Part shown: positions 1 to 8,725 of the stretch, in pieces
Layout: each line of letters opens with the position of its first letter
How positions within the stretch are numbered: the stretch's first letter is position 1
From: Marinomonas sp. SBI8L
Lineage (GTDB): Bacteria; Pseudomonadota; Gammaproteobacteria; Pseudomonadales; Marinomonadaceae
DNA: 46,074 bases
Direction: 5' to 3'
NCBI RefSeq assembly: GCF_001624705.1
Contig: NZ_JSEO01000024.1
Coordinates: 1 to 46,074, forward strand
Notes under the pieces: model-generated
Database searches by the model: none
What the model was told of the DNA's origin: nothing
The model's input: only the letters and a program-made list of their open reading frames with translations
Program-made: the position numbers and the translations under genes

Positions 1-126
1 CTCACAGAGCAGGACATTACAGTCACGCAAATGCTAATCAATTTTAGGCCGAGAAAATCGCTAAATTATCTCACACCAATTGAAGTATTATTAAATAAGC
101 GTGTGTCACTTATTGTTGAGATCTAG
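1..126 (+). pseudogene. IS30-type transposase, C-terminal end (cut by window start)
   Basis: Frame 1 is open from the first base to a TAG at 124-126 and encodes 41 residues. The stretch NFRPRKSLNYLTPIEVL matches the conserved tail of IS30-family DDE transposases, where 'N.RPRK.LGY.TP.E' follows the catalytic core. The rest lies outside the window, so I cannot tell whether the element is intact. No recognisable inverted repeat follows the stop, which favours a relic, but this is not decisive. Confidence 0.6.
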
Positions 127-728
127 GAAGTACTTGATAAAGGAGAAAAAACTAGTTTATTTTAAAGTGCTTTTGCTTTTAATGTAGCAAAGAGGCTTCA
201 GTAGATAAGTTTTTAATCTTAGAAAAATGCGATTATAAGGGGTGATAACCTTGTCCTTTAAATAAAGGGTCAAGTAATTTTGTTAGATTTATTTTTAAAT
301 TCACTACTTTTTCCGAAATATGTTTTCTACGGTTTTTAAATAAGCAGATTCCTCCATTTTTAACTGCACTTTTAGCCTGAATGTGAATAAAAAATGTAGA
401 TCTTCATAATTTTATGTTTCTATATAAATTGTTATTTATCAATGCTTTAGGTTGGTTTTTGATTTTATCTTCTTAGTTTATGTAATTATGTATTAGCAGA
501 ATATGAAGAAGTCGTGGATGTTAAATTCATTTCATTTACTCAGCTAGTTTCCCGTCGTACTATTTTTATCAACAAGACGAGTTAATTTTAAAAACCTCTT
601 AGTTAGGTTTTAAATAAAAGCTTCAGTTTTATGAAGTTTGTTTAACAAAAGAATTTAATTTTTCTTGGAATTAACTTTTAGGTTTTTAAAATTTATTGAT
701 ATTTAATTGAAATATAAGGAATTAAATT
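127..728. other. 602-bp AT-rich non-coding region upstream of hcp
   Basis: No credible gene on either strand. It holds a hairpin at 591-611 (arms AAAACCT/AGGTTTT, 7-nt loop) and a smaller CTTCA/TGAAG hairpin near 620-640, both 90-140 bp before the hcp start. I cannot name a promoter with confidence. The length suggests a long leader or regulatory region for hcp, or decayed sequence left by the upstream insertion element. Confidence 0.4.
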
Positions 729-1256
729 ATGGCTACTATATATATGCGTATTGATGGTGTTGATGCAATTAATGGTGCAGCAACAATTGGTGAAGTAGGT
801 GGTAAAAAAGGTTTCTTCGCAATCGATTCTCTTTCTTGGGGTGCTGTTCGTGGTGTAACTGTTGATGTTGGTAACGCAAACAATGCAGATCAAGGTATGG
901 TCGGTTTAGGTGAACTTAGCATTTCTCGCGGTTCTGATGGTGCAAGCCCATTACTAACCACTTTCTTGTTCTCACCAGGTGCTGAAGGTAAAACATGTGA
1001 AATCATGATTACCAAACCATCTCGTGAAGGTAATGGTGCTGATCCATACCTAGTTATCACGGTAGAGAAATCACGTATTGCTAGCTATAACGTTGGCTGT
1101 GGCGACGGCTCTTTACCAAGCGAATCATTCGCTTTGGCTTATGCAACTATGAGCCTAGTTTACTACTACGAAGATGATGCTGGTAAAATCCAAAAAGGTG
1201 ACACCATTAAATATGATGTTCCTACAGCTACTTTGGCATCTAAAGCTAGCCTATAA
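729..1256 (+). CDS. hcp: Type VI secretion tube protein Hcp (orphan copy)
   Basis: Encodes 175 residues, the usual Hcp length. Hcp forms the stacked hexameric rings of the type VI secretion inner tube and also serves as a chaperone or receptor for small effectors. The start is typical (MATIYMRIDGVDA), and the middle has the beta-barrel pattern with ISRGSDGASP and the late MSLVYYYEDD strand. An AAGGA ribosome site lies 8 nt before the ATG and a strong terminator follows, so it is probably a single-gene transcript. No other T6SS gene (vgrG, tssB/C, clpV) is in the window, so this is an orphan copy that would depend on a machine encoded elsewhere. The C-terminus carries no obvious effector extension. 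Confidence 0.93.
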   Translation: MATIYMRIDGVDAINGAATIGEVGGKKGFFAIDSLSWGAVRGVTVDVGNANNADQGMVGLGELSISRGSDGASPLLTTFLFSPGAEGKTCEIMITKPSREGNGADPYLVITVEKSRIASYNVGCGDGSLPSESFALAYATMSLVYYYEDDAGKIQKGDTIKYDVPTATLASKASL

Positions 1257-1281
1257 AAGCGTCTCTTTTAAAAAAGAAATG

Positions 1282-1315
1282 AAAAAAGGTCTGATTTTAT
1301 CAGGCCTTTTTTATT
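1282..1315 (+). terminator. Rho-independent terminator after hcp
   Basis: AAAAAAGGTCTGAT and ATCAGGCCTTTTTT form a long stem (one G-T pair) with a 3-nt loop, ending in a T run, 25 nt after the hcp stop. The stretch from here to 1569 holds nothing else I can recognise. Confidence 0.85.
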
Positions 1316-1569
1316 GGGATTTAAAATGTTATTTCGCATGTTTTTGTAAATATTGATGGTGTAAAATTTAATAATTTTGATTTTCATTTAACCTGAATTT
1401 AAGTGATTTTGCTTCCATATATGTTGGATTTTATATTGTGAATCAAGGTTTAAGCCGTTATCTATTTTATTCTGAGTATTAAACTGGATTTTTTATGAAC
1501 TTACTTTTAATTTTAAAGTAGCCGGAAGTTTTGTGTTTCATTAGTCAATGTATAGGGAGCTTGCTAATT

Positions 1570-1980
1570 ATGAAGGTTTCTAAATTAATGAGTGAAGACT
1601 TGGTTACGGTATTGATGGATGATGAGCTTGATATGATAAAAGCGATTTTTGATACAAAGAAGTTCCATCATTTATTGGTTGTGGATGAGAAATGTAGCAA
1701 GTTATACGGTGTGCTATCAGATAGGGACTTACTTAAGGCGTTAAACCCGAAAGTCTTTGGTAAGGTGGCTACCCATGATGACCTAGCTTGCTTAAATATT
1801 AAAGTGCATCAAATCATGACGCGAAAGCCCATTGTTCTCAATGAGGATGATGTATTAGCTAAAGCCATCGCGTTATTTAATGAATTCAATCTATCCTGTT
1901 TACCCGTTGTAAATCATGAGGGAAGACCCGTCGGCATACTGAGTTGGCGCGATATCATCAAGGCAATGGCTGCTGCCTAA
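1570..1980 (+). CDS. CBS-domain pair protein
   Basis: 136 residues made of two CBS motifs: about residues 5-60 (MSEDLVTVLMDDELDMIKA...HHLLVVDE) and 77-133 (IMTRKPIVLNEDD...LPVVNHEGRPVGILSWRDI). CBS pairs bind adenosyl nucleotides and act as energy or redox sensors; no catalytic domain is attached. The frame is open back to a TTG at 1531, but the ATG at 1570 is the family-like start (MKVSKLM) and has GGGAG upstream. It lies 60 bp before the PAS gene on the same strand, so the two may be co-transcribed. The partner protein cannot be inferred. Confidence 0.85.
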   Translation: MKVSKLMSEDLVTVLMDDELDMIKAIFDTKKFHHLLVVDEKCSKLYGVLSDRDLLKALNPKVFGKVATHDDLACLNIKVHQIMTRKPIVLNEDDVLAKAIALFNEFNLSCLPVVNHEGRPVGILSWRDIIKAMAAA

Positions 1981-2040
1981 GGACTGTTATGCAACCAAGC
2001 TCGAAGGTGTAATAAATACTTGAGGATAGTGGAGGCATCA

Positions 2041-2772
2041 GTGTCAAAACAAAAAATACAGTCCTTGAATGATGAAATCAGTGAGTTAAAGCAAGAGATT
2101 ACTAATCTTAAGTGCTTAGCAACTAAGCTTTCAGAGGCAGCAAGTCACTCTCAAGACAAAGAAACCAGCTGGATCTACGCAATGGAAGGTAATATGGATG
2201 GCGTATGGGATTGGAATGCCGTGACAAACCAAGTCTACTTTTCGCCAAGGTGGAAAGAGATGCTAGGCTTTGTTGATGATGAGATTAGTAATGAACTTGC
2301 TGAATGGGATAAGAGGTTGCACCCAGAAGATAGGGAGGCGGTTTACAAGGATTTAAATGATCATTTACAAGGTAAAACCCCTTTTTATCACAATGAACAT
2401 AGGCTTTTATGTAAGGATGGCTCGTACCTTTGGATTCTTGATAGGGGGAAGATATTCAGTTGGACAGAAGAAGGGAAGCCATTAAGAGTGGTAGGTGCTC
2501 ACACGGATATACATGTAAGAAAAGAGGCCGAATTAGAAAACCAACGTTTAGTGTTGGAGCTAAGTGAGGCATTGGATAAGGTCAACTTACTCAGTGGTTT
2601 TCTACCTATCTGCGCATCCTGTAAAAATATTCGGGATGATAAAGGCTATTGGAATAAAATAGAGAGCTATATTAGCAAGCATTCAGAAGCTGAATTTAGC
2701 CATGCTATTTGTCCTGCCTGCACCAAAAAGCTTTATCCTGGGCTTGACCTTAAAAATGAAAAAGATGACTAA
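2041..2772 (+). CDS. PAS-domain signalling protein with C-terminal Cys-pair module
   Basis: 243 residues. An N-terminal coiled coil (about 1-45) leads to a PAS_3-type domain with PAC (about 45-160: DGVWDWNAVTNQVYFSPRW ... VVGAHTDIHVRKEAE), then a helical linker, then a C-terminal module LPICASCKNIRDDKGYW ... ICPACTKKLYP with two CxxC pairs near 193 and 225. This Cys module is commonly found at the end of proteobacterial PAS and receiver proteins and may bind zinc. No kinase, GGDEF or HTH output domain is present. A GTG start at 2041 is chosen because GGAGG sits 5 nt upstream; the frame is open to a TTG at 2020. Probably a sensory adaptor; the ligand is unknown. Confidence 0.8.
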   Translation: MSKQKIQSLNDEISELKQEITNLKCLATKLSEAASHSQDKETSWIYAMEGNMDGVWDWNAVTNQVYFSPRWKEMLGFVDDEISNELAEWDKRLHPEDREAVYKDLNDHLQGKTPFYHNEHRLLCKDGSYLWILDRGKIFSWTEEGKPLRVVGAHTDIHVRKEAELENQRLVLELSEALDKVNLLSGFLPICASCKNIRDDKGYWNKIESYISKHSEAEFSHAICPACTKKLYPGLDLKNEKDD

Positions 2773-2825
2773 AAACGCTTTCTTAAGTTACTCTAAACAC
2801 CCCGTAACTTGAGATAAGGAAGTGT

Positions 2826-3578
2826 ATGCAAAGTTCAAAAGTAGTTGTCATCACAGGATCTGGCCGTGGTATAGGGGCAACAACAGCAGAGTTATTTGCT
2901 GAGCATGGTTATGCCATCTGCCTAAACTATAAATCTCAAGCTGCGCCAGCCAATGAATTAGCTGAGAAACTCCGTTCTCAAGGTGCAAAATGCATTGTGG
3001 TTCAAGCCGATGTTGCCCAAGAAGAAGATGTAGTGCGTCTGTTTGAGCAAGTAGATAAAGAGCTGGGTCCAGTTTCTGTCTTAGTGAACAATGCAGGTAT
3101 CTTAAAGCAGCAAATGCGTTTAGAAGACATGACGGCTGAGCGTATTAATACCATCCTAATTAATAATGTAACCAGTGCTTTTTTGTGTGCCAGAGAGGCA
3201 GTTAAGCGTATGTCATTTAAATATGATGGCCAAGGAGGCTGCATTATTAATGTGTCTTCAGGGGCTGCAAAAACAGGTTCACCTAATGAATATGTCGATT
3301 ATGCAGCCTCAAAAGCCGCGATGGATGCCATGACAAGAGGCTTGTCCCTTGAGGTTGCAACTCAGGGTATTAGGGTGAATGGTGTGAGACCCGGTCTTAT
3401 TTATACGGATATGCATGCCGATGGTGGCGAGCCAGGTAGGGTAGATCGTTTGAAAGAGAAAATCCCTATGCAAAGGGGCGGCGAGCCAATTGAAATTGCC
3501 GAAGCTATTTATTGGCTCGCATCCGACAAAGCATCCTTTGCAACAGGCACTAACATCGACCTAATGGGCGGTTTATAG
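2826..3578 (+). CDS. SDR-family oxidoreductase (YgfF-like)
   Basis: 250 residues, a classical short-chain dehydrogenase. It has the cofactor motif TGSGRGIG (10-17), NNAG near 90, the catalytic Ser in VSSGA, and Tyr159-x3-Lys163 in DYAASKAA. Segments such as GEPGRVDR and IPMQRGGEP closely resemble E. coli YgfF, whose physiological substrate is not established; the group is often labelled glucose 1-dehydrogenase. It converges with the glycerate kinase gene. A NAD(P)-dependent alcohol/ketone reduction is secure as a class, the substrate is not. Confidence 0.88.
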   Translation: MQSSKVVVITGSGRGIGATTAELFAEHGYAICLNYKSQAAPANELAEKLRSQGAKCIVVQADVAQEEDVVRLFEQVDKELGPVSVLVNNAGILKQQMRLEDMTAERINTILINNVTSAFLCAREAVKRMSFKYDGQGGCIINVSSGAAKTGSPNEYVDYAASKAAMDAMTRGLSLEVATQGIRVNGVRPGLIYTDMHADGGEPGRVDRLKEKIPMQRGGEPIEIAEAIYWLASDKASFATGTNIDLMGGL

Positions 3579-3580
3579 CT

Positions 3581-3600
3581 CTAGGTTATTGTTAACCTAG
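3581..3600. terminator. Inverted repeat between convergent genes
   Basis: CTAGGTTA (3581-3588) and TAACCTAG (3593-3600) form an 8-bp stem with a 4-nt loop between the SDR stop and the last codon of the glycerate kinase gene. No T run follows on either side, so a terminator role is uncertain. Confidence 0.3.
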
Positions 3601-4725
3601 GCTTAGCTTTAATGTCGCGGCGATATTTGAGGCAAGATGAACTAGATTCTTCTCTGCCTCAACTAATGCTTGCTCTAATGGCATAGAAGCGCGAGTCGAA
3701 TCAAAAATCGCATCGAAGTAATCTTCTAATCCGCTTGTATCTGCGCCCAAAGAGCCTGAAATACCAATTACCTTGATGCCTTTTTCTTTCGCTGCTTTGG
3801 CAACACCAAAAGGGGCTTTACCGTGAAGCGTTTGATAATCCATCTGGCCTTCACCGGTAATAACAAGATCAGCGCCTTCAAGGTGCTGCTCAAAATTAGC
3901 TGTCCTTAAAACGATATCGATACCCGCTTCGAGTTTAGGTCGAGCAAAAAGTGAGATACCAAGCGCCGTGCCGCCAGCAGCACCGTAACCAGAGGTTGTA
4001 GCGTGGTCCTCTTTGGTTAGGTCTGCTATCTGTTTAGCAAAATGCGCTAAGGCAGCATCGAGCGTTTTTACCTCAGCTTGTGTGGCACCTTTTTGTGGTC
4101 CAAAAACAGCGCTTGCCCCTTTTGGGCCACATAATGGATTATCCACATCACAAGCTAGAAGCCATTCTATTTGGCTTGCTCTTGGGTGAAGATTATCAAT
4201 ATTGATCTTATCTAATTGGGATAATGCCGCGCCGCCTTTTTCTATCTCATTACCGGCTTTGTCTAATAGTTGAATGCCAAGGGCTTGTGCAATACCTGCG
4301 CCTGCATCATTGGTCGCACTGCCACCAAGGCAGAGTATAATTTGCGTAACACCAAGATCTAATGCTTGCTTGATGATTTGCCCTGTTCCATAGCTGGATG
4401 CCGCTAAAACCTGCCTCTTTTCAGGCGCAACTAGCGCTAAACCAGACGCTTCAGCAAGCTCAATTACCGCAACGTCCCCTTGATTGATTAATCCCCATTT
4501 TGCTTTAGTTAAATCTCCTAAAGGGCCTTCAACCAGACTTGTTTTTATCTCTCCTTGGTTGCTAGAAACCAAAGCGGCCAAGGTGCCTTCGCCACCATCT
4601 GCAATCGGGACGTGATGATAATCTGCCTCTGCAAAATGTTGTCTAAAACCTTGTTCAATCGCCTTAGCCACTTGTTCAGCACTGAGGGATTCTTTAAACG
4701 AATCTGGAGCAATTAAAATTTTCAT
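3592..4725 (-). CDS. Glycerate kinase (GK type I, GarK/GlxK family)
   Basis: 377 residues, full length for the family. It phosphorylates D-glycerate with ATP, feeding glycolysis from glyoxylate/tartronate or glucarate routes. The start MKILIAPDSFKESLSA is the family signature; further motifs are ADGGEGT, CLGGSATNDAG and VITGEGQMD. The frame runs upstream to 4818 into the LysR gene, but the signature fixes the start at 4725, although I see no good ribosome site there. It lies 43 nt downstream of the LysR gene on the same strand and is probably co-transcribed with it. No other glycerate-pathway gene is adjacent. Confidence 0.92.
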   Translation of the reverse strand: MKILIAPDSFKESLSAEQVAKAIEQGFRQHFAEADYHHVPIADGGEGTLAALVSSNQGEIKTSLVEGPLGDLTKAKWGLINQGDVAVIELAEASGLALVAPEKRQVLAASSYGTGQIIKQALDLGVTQIILCLGGSATNDAGAGIAQALGIQLLDKAGNEIEKGGAALSQLDKINIDNLHPRASQIEWLLACDVDNPLCGPKGASAVFGPQKGATQAEVKTLDAALAHFAKQIADLTKEDHATTSGYGAAGGTALGISLFARPKLEAGIDIVLRTANFEQHLEGADLVITGEGQMDYQTLHGKAPFGVAKAAKEKGIKVIGISGSLGADTSGLEDYFDAIFDSTRASMPLEQALVEAEKNLVHLASNIAATLKLSLG

Positions 4726-4768
4726 AGGAGAATATCTGTTTATCTTATTTAGTTGAAATAGCCATTTT

Positions 4769-5677
4769 TTAATAATTAAGAAAGCGAGTGAGTTGCATTT
4801 CTTTGAGTTTTTCGACAAACCAAGCTAATGCTTTTCCATGATTATCTTTACGCCAAGCAATGCATAGTTGGTGTTGTCTTGCCTCTGCATTTTCTAATCT
4901 GGGGCTAATTAATTCACCACTTTGTAAGTAGTCTTGGATTCGATGCAAAGGCAAATAACCAACACCCAATCCGAAGCGCTGAGCATCAATTTTTTTCTGC
5001 AAATCGGGTACTGTAATACGAGCTTGCCCGTCTAATAAACCTGCCGATCTTGGCGGTAAGTATCTTGAGCTATCCATAGCGACAATGGAAGGATACTGCT
5101 TGATCTTGTCAGAGGTAAGAGGCTCGGGCTCAAGACTTAAAGGATGATCTTTAGCAATGGCAAAAATGAACTCAGCCAAACCTAATGGATGGGTGTCAAA
5201 ATCATTAGTGTAGGGTTCGTCAGAAGCGCCAATGATAAGGTCGGTTTCACCCGCGCTTAAAGAATCCCAAGTGCCACCAAAGTTCTCTTGAGTGAGGCGA
5301 ATGTCTATCCAAGGGTAACTTTGTTGGAATAGGTTAATTAGATCGTAAATCGCCTGATAATGCAGAATGCTGTCCATGCATATTCTCAGCTCTAACTCCC
5401 AACCACTTGCCGCTTGTTTTGCCATATGAGTTAACTCATCACTGGCTTTTAAAATAGCGCGGCCTTGTTGCAAGATGAGCTGACCCACCTGAGTAAATTC
5501 AGCCTTACGCTTAGAGCGGTCAAATAAGGCAACGCCCAAGTCTTCCTCAAGTTTGTTGATGGTATAGGAAATAGCAGAGGGAACACGAAATAATTCATCT
5601 GCTGCTGCAGCGAAACTTTGCTTTCTATCTATCGCATCAAGTACACGTAACGCATCTAAGGTTAGCAGATTCTGCAT
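4769..5677 (-). CDS. LysR-family transcriptional regulator (YhaJ-like)
   Basis: 302 residues. The N-terminal winged HTH (about 1-62) reads LDALRVLDAIDRKQSFAAAADELFRVPSAISYTINKLEE, close to E. coli YhaJ; a LysR substrate-binding domain occupies about 90-295. YhaJ activates yqjF and is known from nitroaromatic biosensor work to respond to dinitrotoluene-derived products. Here the gene diverges from a DoxX (YqjF-class) gene followed by YhaK- and YqjG-like genes, the same families that YhaJ sits near in E. coli, which supports a conserved regulon. A perfect palindrome lies just upstream. The inducer is inferred, not shown. Confidence 0.87.
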   Translation of the reverse strand: MQNLLTLDALRVLDAIDRKQSFAAAADELFRVPSAISYTINKLEEDLGVALFDRSKRKAEFTQVGQLILQQGRAILKASDELTHMAKQAASGWELELRICMDSILHYQAIYDLINLFQQSYPWIDIRLTQENFGGTWDSLSAGETDLIIGASDEPYTNDFDTHPLGLAEFIFAIAKDHPLSLEPEPLTSDKIKQYPSIVAMDSSRYLPPRSAGLLDGQARITVPDLQKKIDAQRFGLGVGYLPLHRIQDYLQSGELISPRLENAEARQHQLCIAWRKDNHGKALAWFVEKLKEMQLTRFLNY

Positions 5678-5690
5678 TACTTCAATCCTT

Positions 5691-5707
5691 TTGAACTAAA
5701 GGTTCAA
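5691..5707. promoter_or_regulatory. Palindromic operator between the LysR gene and doxX
   Basis: TTGAAC-taaag-GTTCAA is a perfect 6-5-6 palindrome, 14 bp upstream of the LysR start codon and about 80 bp upstream of doxX. Its position between a LysR gene and its divergent operon is the classic place for the regulator's site. Binding by this LysR protein is an inference. Confidence 0.55.
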
Positions 5708-5785
5708 TATATATCGTTATTTTTTAATTAATACAGGAAATATAATCTCTCCATCGATCAAAAACAATGAAGTTTGGAGAATGTT

Positions 5786-6229
5786 ATGTCTTATTTAGAA
5801 ATGATTACCCGTTCAAATAATAGCTTTGCCGCTTTCGCTTTACGTCTACCTGTCGGTTTAACTTTCATGGCTCATGGTGCCCAAAAACTGTTTGCTTGGT
5901 TTGGTGGTTATGGCTTAGAAGGCACAGGACAATGGATGGCATCCATTGGTTTAGAGCCAGGTTATTTTATGGCGTTAATGGCAGGTAGTGCAGAGTTCTT
6001 TGGTGGTCTAGCCCTTGTATTTGGCTTTTTAGTTAGGCCTGCTGCTGCCATGCTTGCTGTCACCATGCTAGTTGCAATTTTCAGCGTACATTTTGTCAAT
6101 GGACTCTTTATGAGTAACAACGGCTATGAGTTTGCATTAGCGTTATTAGCTGTTTCAGTTTCATTGGTTGTAAGTGGCGCAGGGAATCTGTCACTGGATA
6201 AGCTGATTGCAAAAAAGCAATTCAACTAA
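5786..6229 (+). CDS. DoxX-family membrane protein (YqjF class)
   Basis: 147 residues with four predicted membrane helices and the DoxX features FALRLPVGLTFMAHGAQKLF and a glycine-rich AGSAEFFGGLALVFGF. DoxX/YqjF proteins are small inner-membrane proteins linked to redox or quinone stress; a biochemical role is not firmly defined. A TTG at 5774 extends the frame, but ATG 5786 has GGAGA six nt upstream and gives a normal start. It is the first gene of a four-gene run (DoxX, pirin, nitroreductase, glutathionyl-hydroquinone reductase) with gaps of 23, 56 and 65 nt. Probably activated by the divergent LysR. Confidence 0.9.
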   Translation: MSYLEMITRSNNSFAAFALRLPVGLTFMAHGAQKLFAWFGGYGLEGTGQWMASIGLEPGYFMALMAGSAEFFGGLALVFGFLVRPAAAMLAVTMLVAIFSVHFVNGLFMSNNGYEFALALLAVSVSLVVSGAGNLSLDKLIAKKQFN

Positions 6230-6252
6230 ACCCTTTAAGTAAGGAGCGCAGC

Positions 6253-7014
6253 ATGGAAAGGATAGAAAAACGAGATGCATCAAAACTACATTACTTAGCC
6301 AGTAGTCCGATGCATCCAGCGAATACTTATTTCCATTTCTCATTCGCGAATTATTACGATCCAAAGCGCATGGGGTTTGGTGCACTTAGAGTGTTCAATG
6401 ACGATGACATTAGCCCAAAAAATGGTTTTGGGCGCCATCCTCATAGGGACATGCAAATTATTAGCTATGTGGTGCGAGGCCAGCTTACCCATTGGGACAG
6501 TGTTACCAATACGCAAGAAACTATAGGCCGAGGCCATGTGCAGGCAATTTCAGCTGGCACAGGTTTATGGCACTCAGAAATGAATATTCATGATGAATGG
6601 TGTCGTTTTCTACAAATCTGGATTTTACCTGAGCAAGCAGGTGGTCCAGTACGCTATGAGCATAAAGCGTTCATCCCAGAAGATAGGGCTAATAAGCTAG
6701 TTCATATAGTAGGCAACCCAAGTAACAAGGCAGACGTGCCTCTATATGTGAATAGCAATGTAAACCTTTATGCCAGTGAAGTGCTTGATGATAAGAGTCA
6801 GGTTGAATTTCAGCTTAAAGCTGGTCGACAAGCTTATATCAATTGTATTGAAGGAGATCTTAACGTCACCTTAACAGCAGAAGGCCAAGTAGAAGCAAGG
6901 GCTGAAGTCTTAAGTGAAAAAGACACGCTAGAAATAAGAGATGCGCAGTCTTTGGTGTTTTCATCGAGCAAAGGCTATGGGCACTTCATCATTATTGAGA
7001 TGCCAGCAGGTTAA
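6253..7014 (+). CDS. Pirin-family protein (YhaK-like)
   Basis: 253 residues, a bicupin. The N-terminal cupin holds HFSFANYYDPKRMGFGALRVFNDD, FGRHPHRDMQIISYVVRG and ISAGTGLWHSEMN, very like E. coli YhaK; the His residues of HPHRDM and the HSE motif are the expected metal ligands. Pirins bind Fe, and some (YhhW) have quercetin dioxygenase activity; YhaK is redox-sensitive. A good AAGGAG ribosome site precedes the ATG. Second gene of the electrophile/quinone operon. An aromatic or quinone-related oxidation, or sensing, is plausible but unproven. Confidence 0.9.
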   Translation: MERIEKRDASKLHYLASSPMHPANTYFHFSFANYYDPKRMGFGALRVFNDDDISPKNGFGRHPHRDMQIISYVVRGQLTHWDSVTNTQETIGRGHVQAISAGTGLWHSEMNIHDEWCRFLQIWILPEQAGGPVRYEHKAFIPEDRANKLVHIVGNPSNKADVPLYVNSNVNLYASEVLDDKSQVEFQLKAGRQAYINCIEGDLNVTLTAEGQVEARAEVLSEKDTLEIRDAQSLVFSSSKGYGHFIIIEMPAG

Positions 7015-7070
7015 GCTAGCGAAAAGGTCACCGAATAAGCCTAAGTCGACTAATTTTAGAGGAGTAGACA

Positions 7071-7676
7071 ATGCAAGTAGCACAAGAGAGTCAAGTATCA
7101 GCGCAAACACTAGAACAGGTCTTTAGCTCTGCCAGAAGTTTTAACCGTTTTCAAGATATCCAAGTAAGTGATGAGCAAATCAAACAGCTTTATGACCTGC
7201 TTAAATGGGCCCCAACTTCAATGAACTGCCAATCAAGTCATTTTGTTTTTATTAAAGGCCAAGAGGCGAAGCAAAGATTGCAAAGCTCATTGATGCCGGG
7301 CAATCAAGAGAAAAGTTTAGCCGCGCCAGTAACGGTTATTGTCGCAAGCGATATGCAATTTTATCAGCATATGCCAACGCAATTTCCAGCAGTACCGGGT
7401 GCTAAGCAAATGTTCGAAGAAAATGCAGCGCTACGTGATAGCACCGCTTTTCGTAATAGCTCATTACAAGGTGCTTACCTGATAATGGCTGCGCGTATGT
7501 TAGGGCTAGATTGTGGTCCAATGAGTGGGTTTGATAATGCAGCTTTAGATGCTGAGTTCTTCCCAGAAGGGCGTTATCAATCAAACTTTTTAATTAACTT
7601 GGGTTATGGTGAAAAAGACGGCGCACACCCAAGAGGCCCAAGATTGGCCTTTGAGGAACTGGCTCAGATCCTTTAA
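7071..7676 (+). CDS. Nitroreductase-family FMN protein (RutE-like)
   Basis: 201 residues, strongly like RutE: LKWAPTSMNCQ near the start, then STAFRNSSLQGAYLIMAARMLGLDCGPMSGFDN and SNFLINLGYG. The family binds FMN and uses NAD(P)H; RutE itself is assigned to malonic semialdehyde reduction in pyrimidine breakdown. No other rut gene is nearby. Its place between a pirin and a hydroquinone reductase argues for a role in reducing quinones, nitro compounds or reactive aldehydes. A GAGGAG ribosome site precedes the ATG. Confidence 0.88.
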   Translation: MQVAQESQVSAQTLEQVFSSARSFNRFQDIQVSDEQIKQLYDLLKWAPTSMNCQSSHFVFIKGQEAKQRLQSSLMPGNQEKSLAAPVTVIVASDMQFYQHMPTQFPAVPGAKQMFEENAALRDSTAFRNSSLQGAYLIMAARMLGLDCGPMSGFDNAALDAEFFPEGRYQSNFLINLGYGEKDGAHPRGPRLAFEELAQIL

Positions 7677-7741
7677 TTCAGAAGGTATCAACTAAATCCA
7701 ATATAAGACGTTTACCCAAAGCAGGTGAAGGGGAGAGTAAG

Positions 7742-8725
7742 ATGGAAAAGATTCAATCAAATTGGAAAACCAGTATTAAAGCTGGTGAATACAAACGCAA
7801 AGATTCGCAGTTCAGACATTGGATAACCGCCGATGGCAGTGCGGGTATGTCAGGAGATGCTGGCTTTCAAGCAGAAGCGAATAGATACCATCTTTTTGTT
7901 TCCCTTGCTTGCCCTTGGGCACACAGAGCGCTTTTGTTTCGCAAACTAAAAGGGTTGGAAGAGTTAATCAGTGTCAGCGTGGTTCACCCTGATATGCATA
8001 GCCAAGGTTGGAGTTTTGAACATGATGAGAATTCAGCCAAGCTTTATGGCACAACAGGTGATACCTTAGCAGACAGTACTTACCTCTCTGAAAAGTACTT
8101 TGCCAACCAAACGGATTACCAAGGTAATATCACAGTACCTTTGCTTTGGGATAAACAGCAAAACCGTATTGTTAATAATGAGTCATCTGAAATAATTCGC
8201 ATGTTTAATCAAGCGTTTAATGGCATCACAGGTAATGACTTAGACTTTTATCCGAGTGATTTACAAGCGCAAATTGATGAGATCAATGAACTGGTTTATC
8301 ACAAAATTAATAATGGCGTGTATAAATCAGGCTTTGCTACGACACAAGGTGCCTACGAGAAGAATGTCACAGGTTTGTTTGATGCACTCAAGGTTATCGA
8401 AGGCATACTTTCTAAGCAAAGATACCTAGTAGGAGATCAACTCACCGAAGCAGATTGGCGTCTATGGACCACTTTAGTTCGCTTTGATGCGGTTTATCAT
8501 ACTCACTTTAAGTGCAACCTAAAGCAACTGAATGAGTTCCCTAATATTTACCAATACATGCTCGAACTCTATCAAATGCCGGGTGTTGCCGAGACAGTTA
8601 ATATGGCGCATATCAAGCGTCATTATTACGCTAGTCATTTGGCCATTAACCCTTATGGCATAGTGCCTGTCGGGCATGAGCAAGATTGGACTATCCCTCA
8701 CTATCGTGATGCGCAATTTGACTAG
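7742..8725 (+). CDS. yqjG: Glutathionyl-hydroquinone reductase (YqjG family)
   Basis: 327 residues, full length for the Xi-class glutathione transferases. The catalytic Cys57 lies in SLACPWAHRALLFRKLKGLEELISVSVV, nearly the YqjG sequence. The enzyme uses glutathione to remove a glutathionyl group from hydroquinones, returning free hydroquinone in the cytoplasm. An N-terminal thioredoxin-like part and an all-helical C-terminal part (about 160-300) are present. A GGGGAGAG ribosome site precedes the ATG. Last gene of the operon; its stop overlaps the stop of the convergent GlxA-like gene by 4 bp in a shared CTAG. The clearest functional anchor for the cluster. Confidence 0.92.
   Translation: MEKIQSNWKTSIKAGEYKRKDSQFRHWITADGSAGMSGDAGFQAEANRYHLFVSLACPWAHRALLFRKLKGLEELISVSVVHPDMHSQGWSFEHDENSAKLYGTTGDTLADSTYLSEKYFANQTDYQGNITVPLLWDKQQNRIVNNESSEIIRMFNQAFNGITGNDLDFYPSDLQAQIDEINELVYHKINNGVYKSGFATTQGAYEKNVTGLFDALKVIEGILSKQRYLVGDQLTEADWRLWTTLVRFDAVYHTHFKCNLKQLNEFPNIYQYMLELYQMPGVAETVNMAHIKRHYYASHLAINPYGIVPVGHEQDWTIPHYRDAQFD

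Noticed and set aside
1174-1356. 60-codon ORF at the end of hcp
   Set aside because: Runs in another frame of hcp and through its terminator.
3581-3600. Strong bidirectional terminator
   Set aside because: The 8-bp stem has no T run on either strand, so only a weak structural call was kept.
7071-7676. Pyrimidine-degradation (rut) locus
   Set aside because: Only the RutE-like gene is present; none of rutA-D, F or G lies nearby, and the neighbours are quinone-stress genes.
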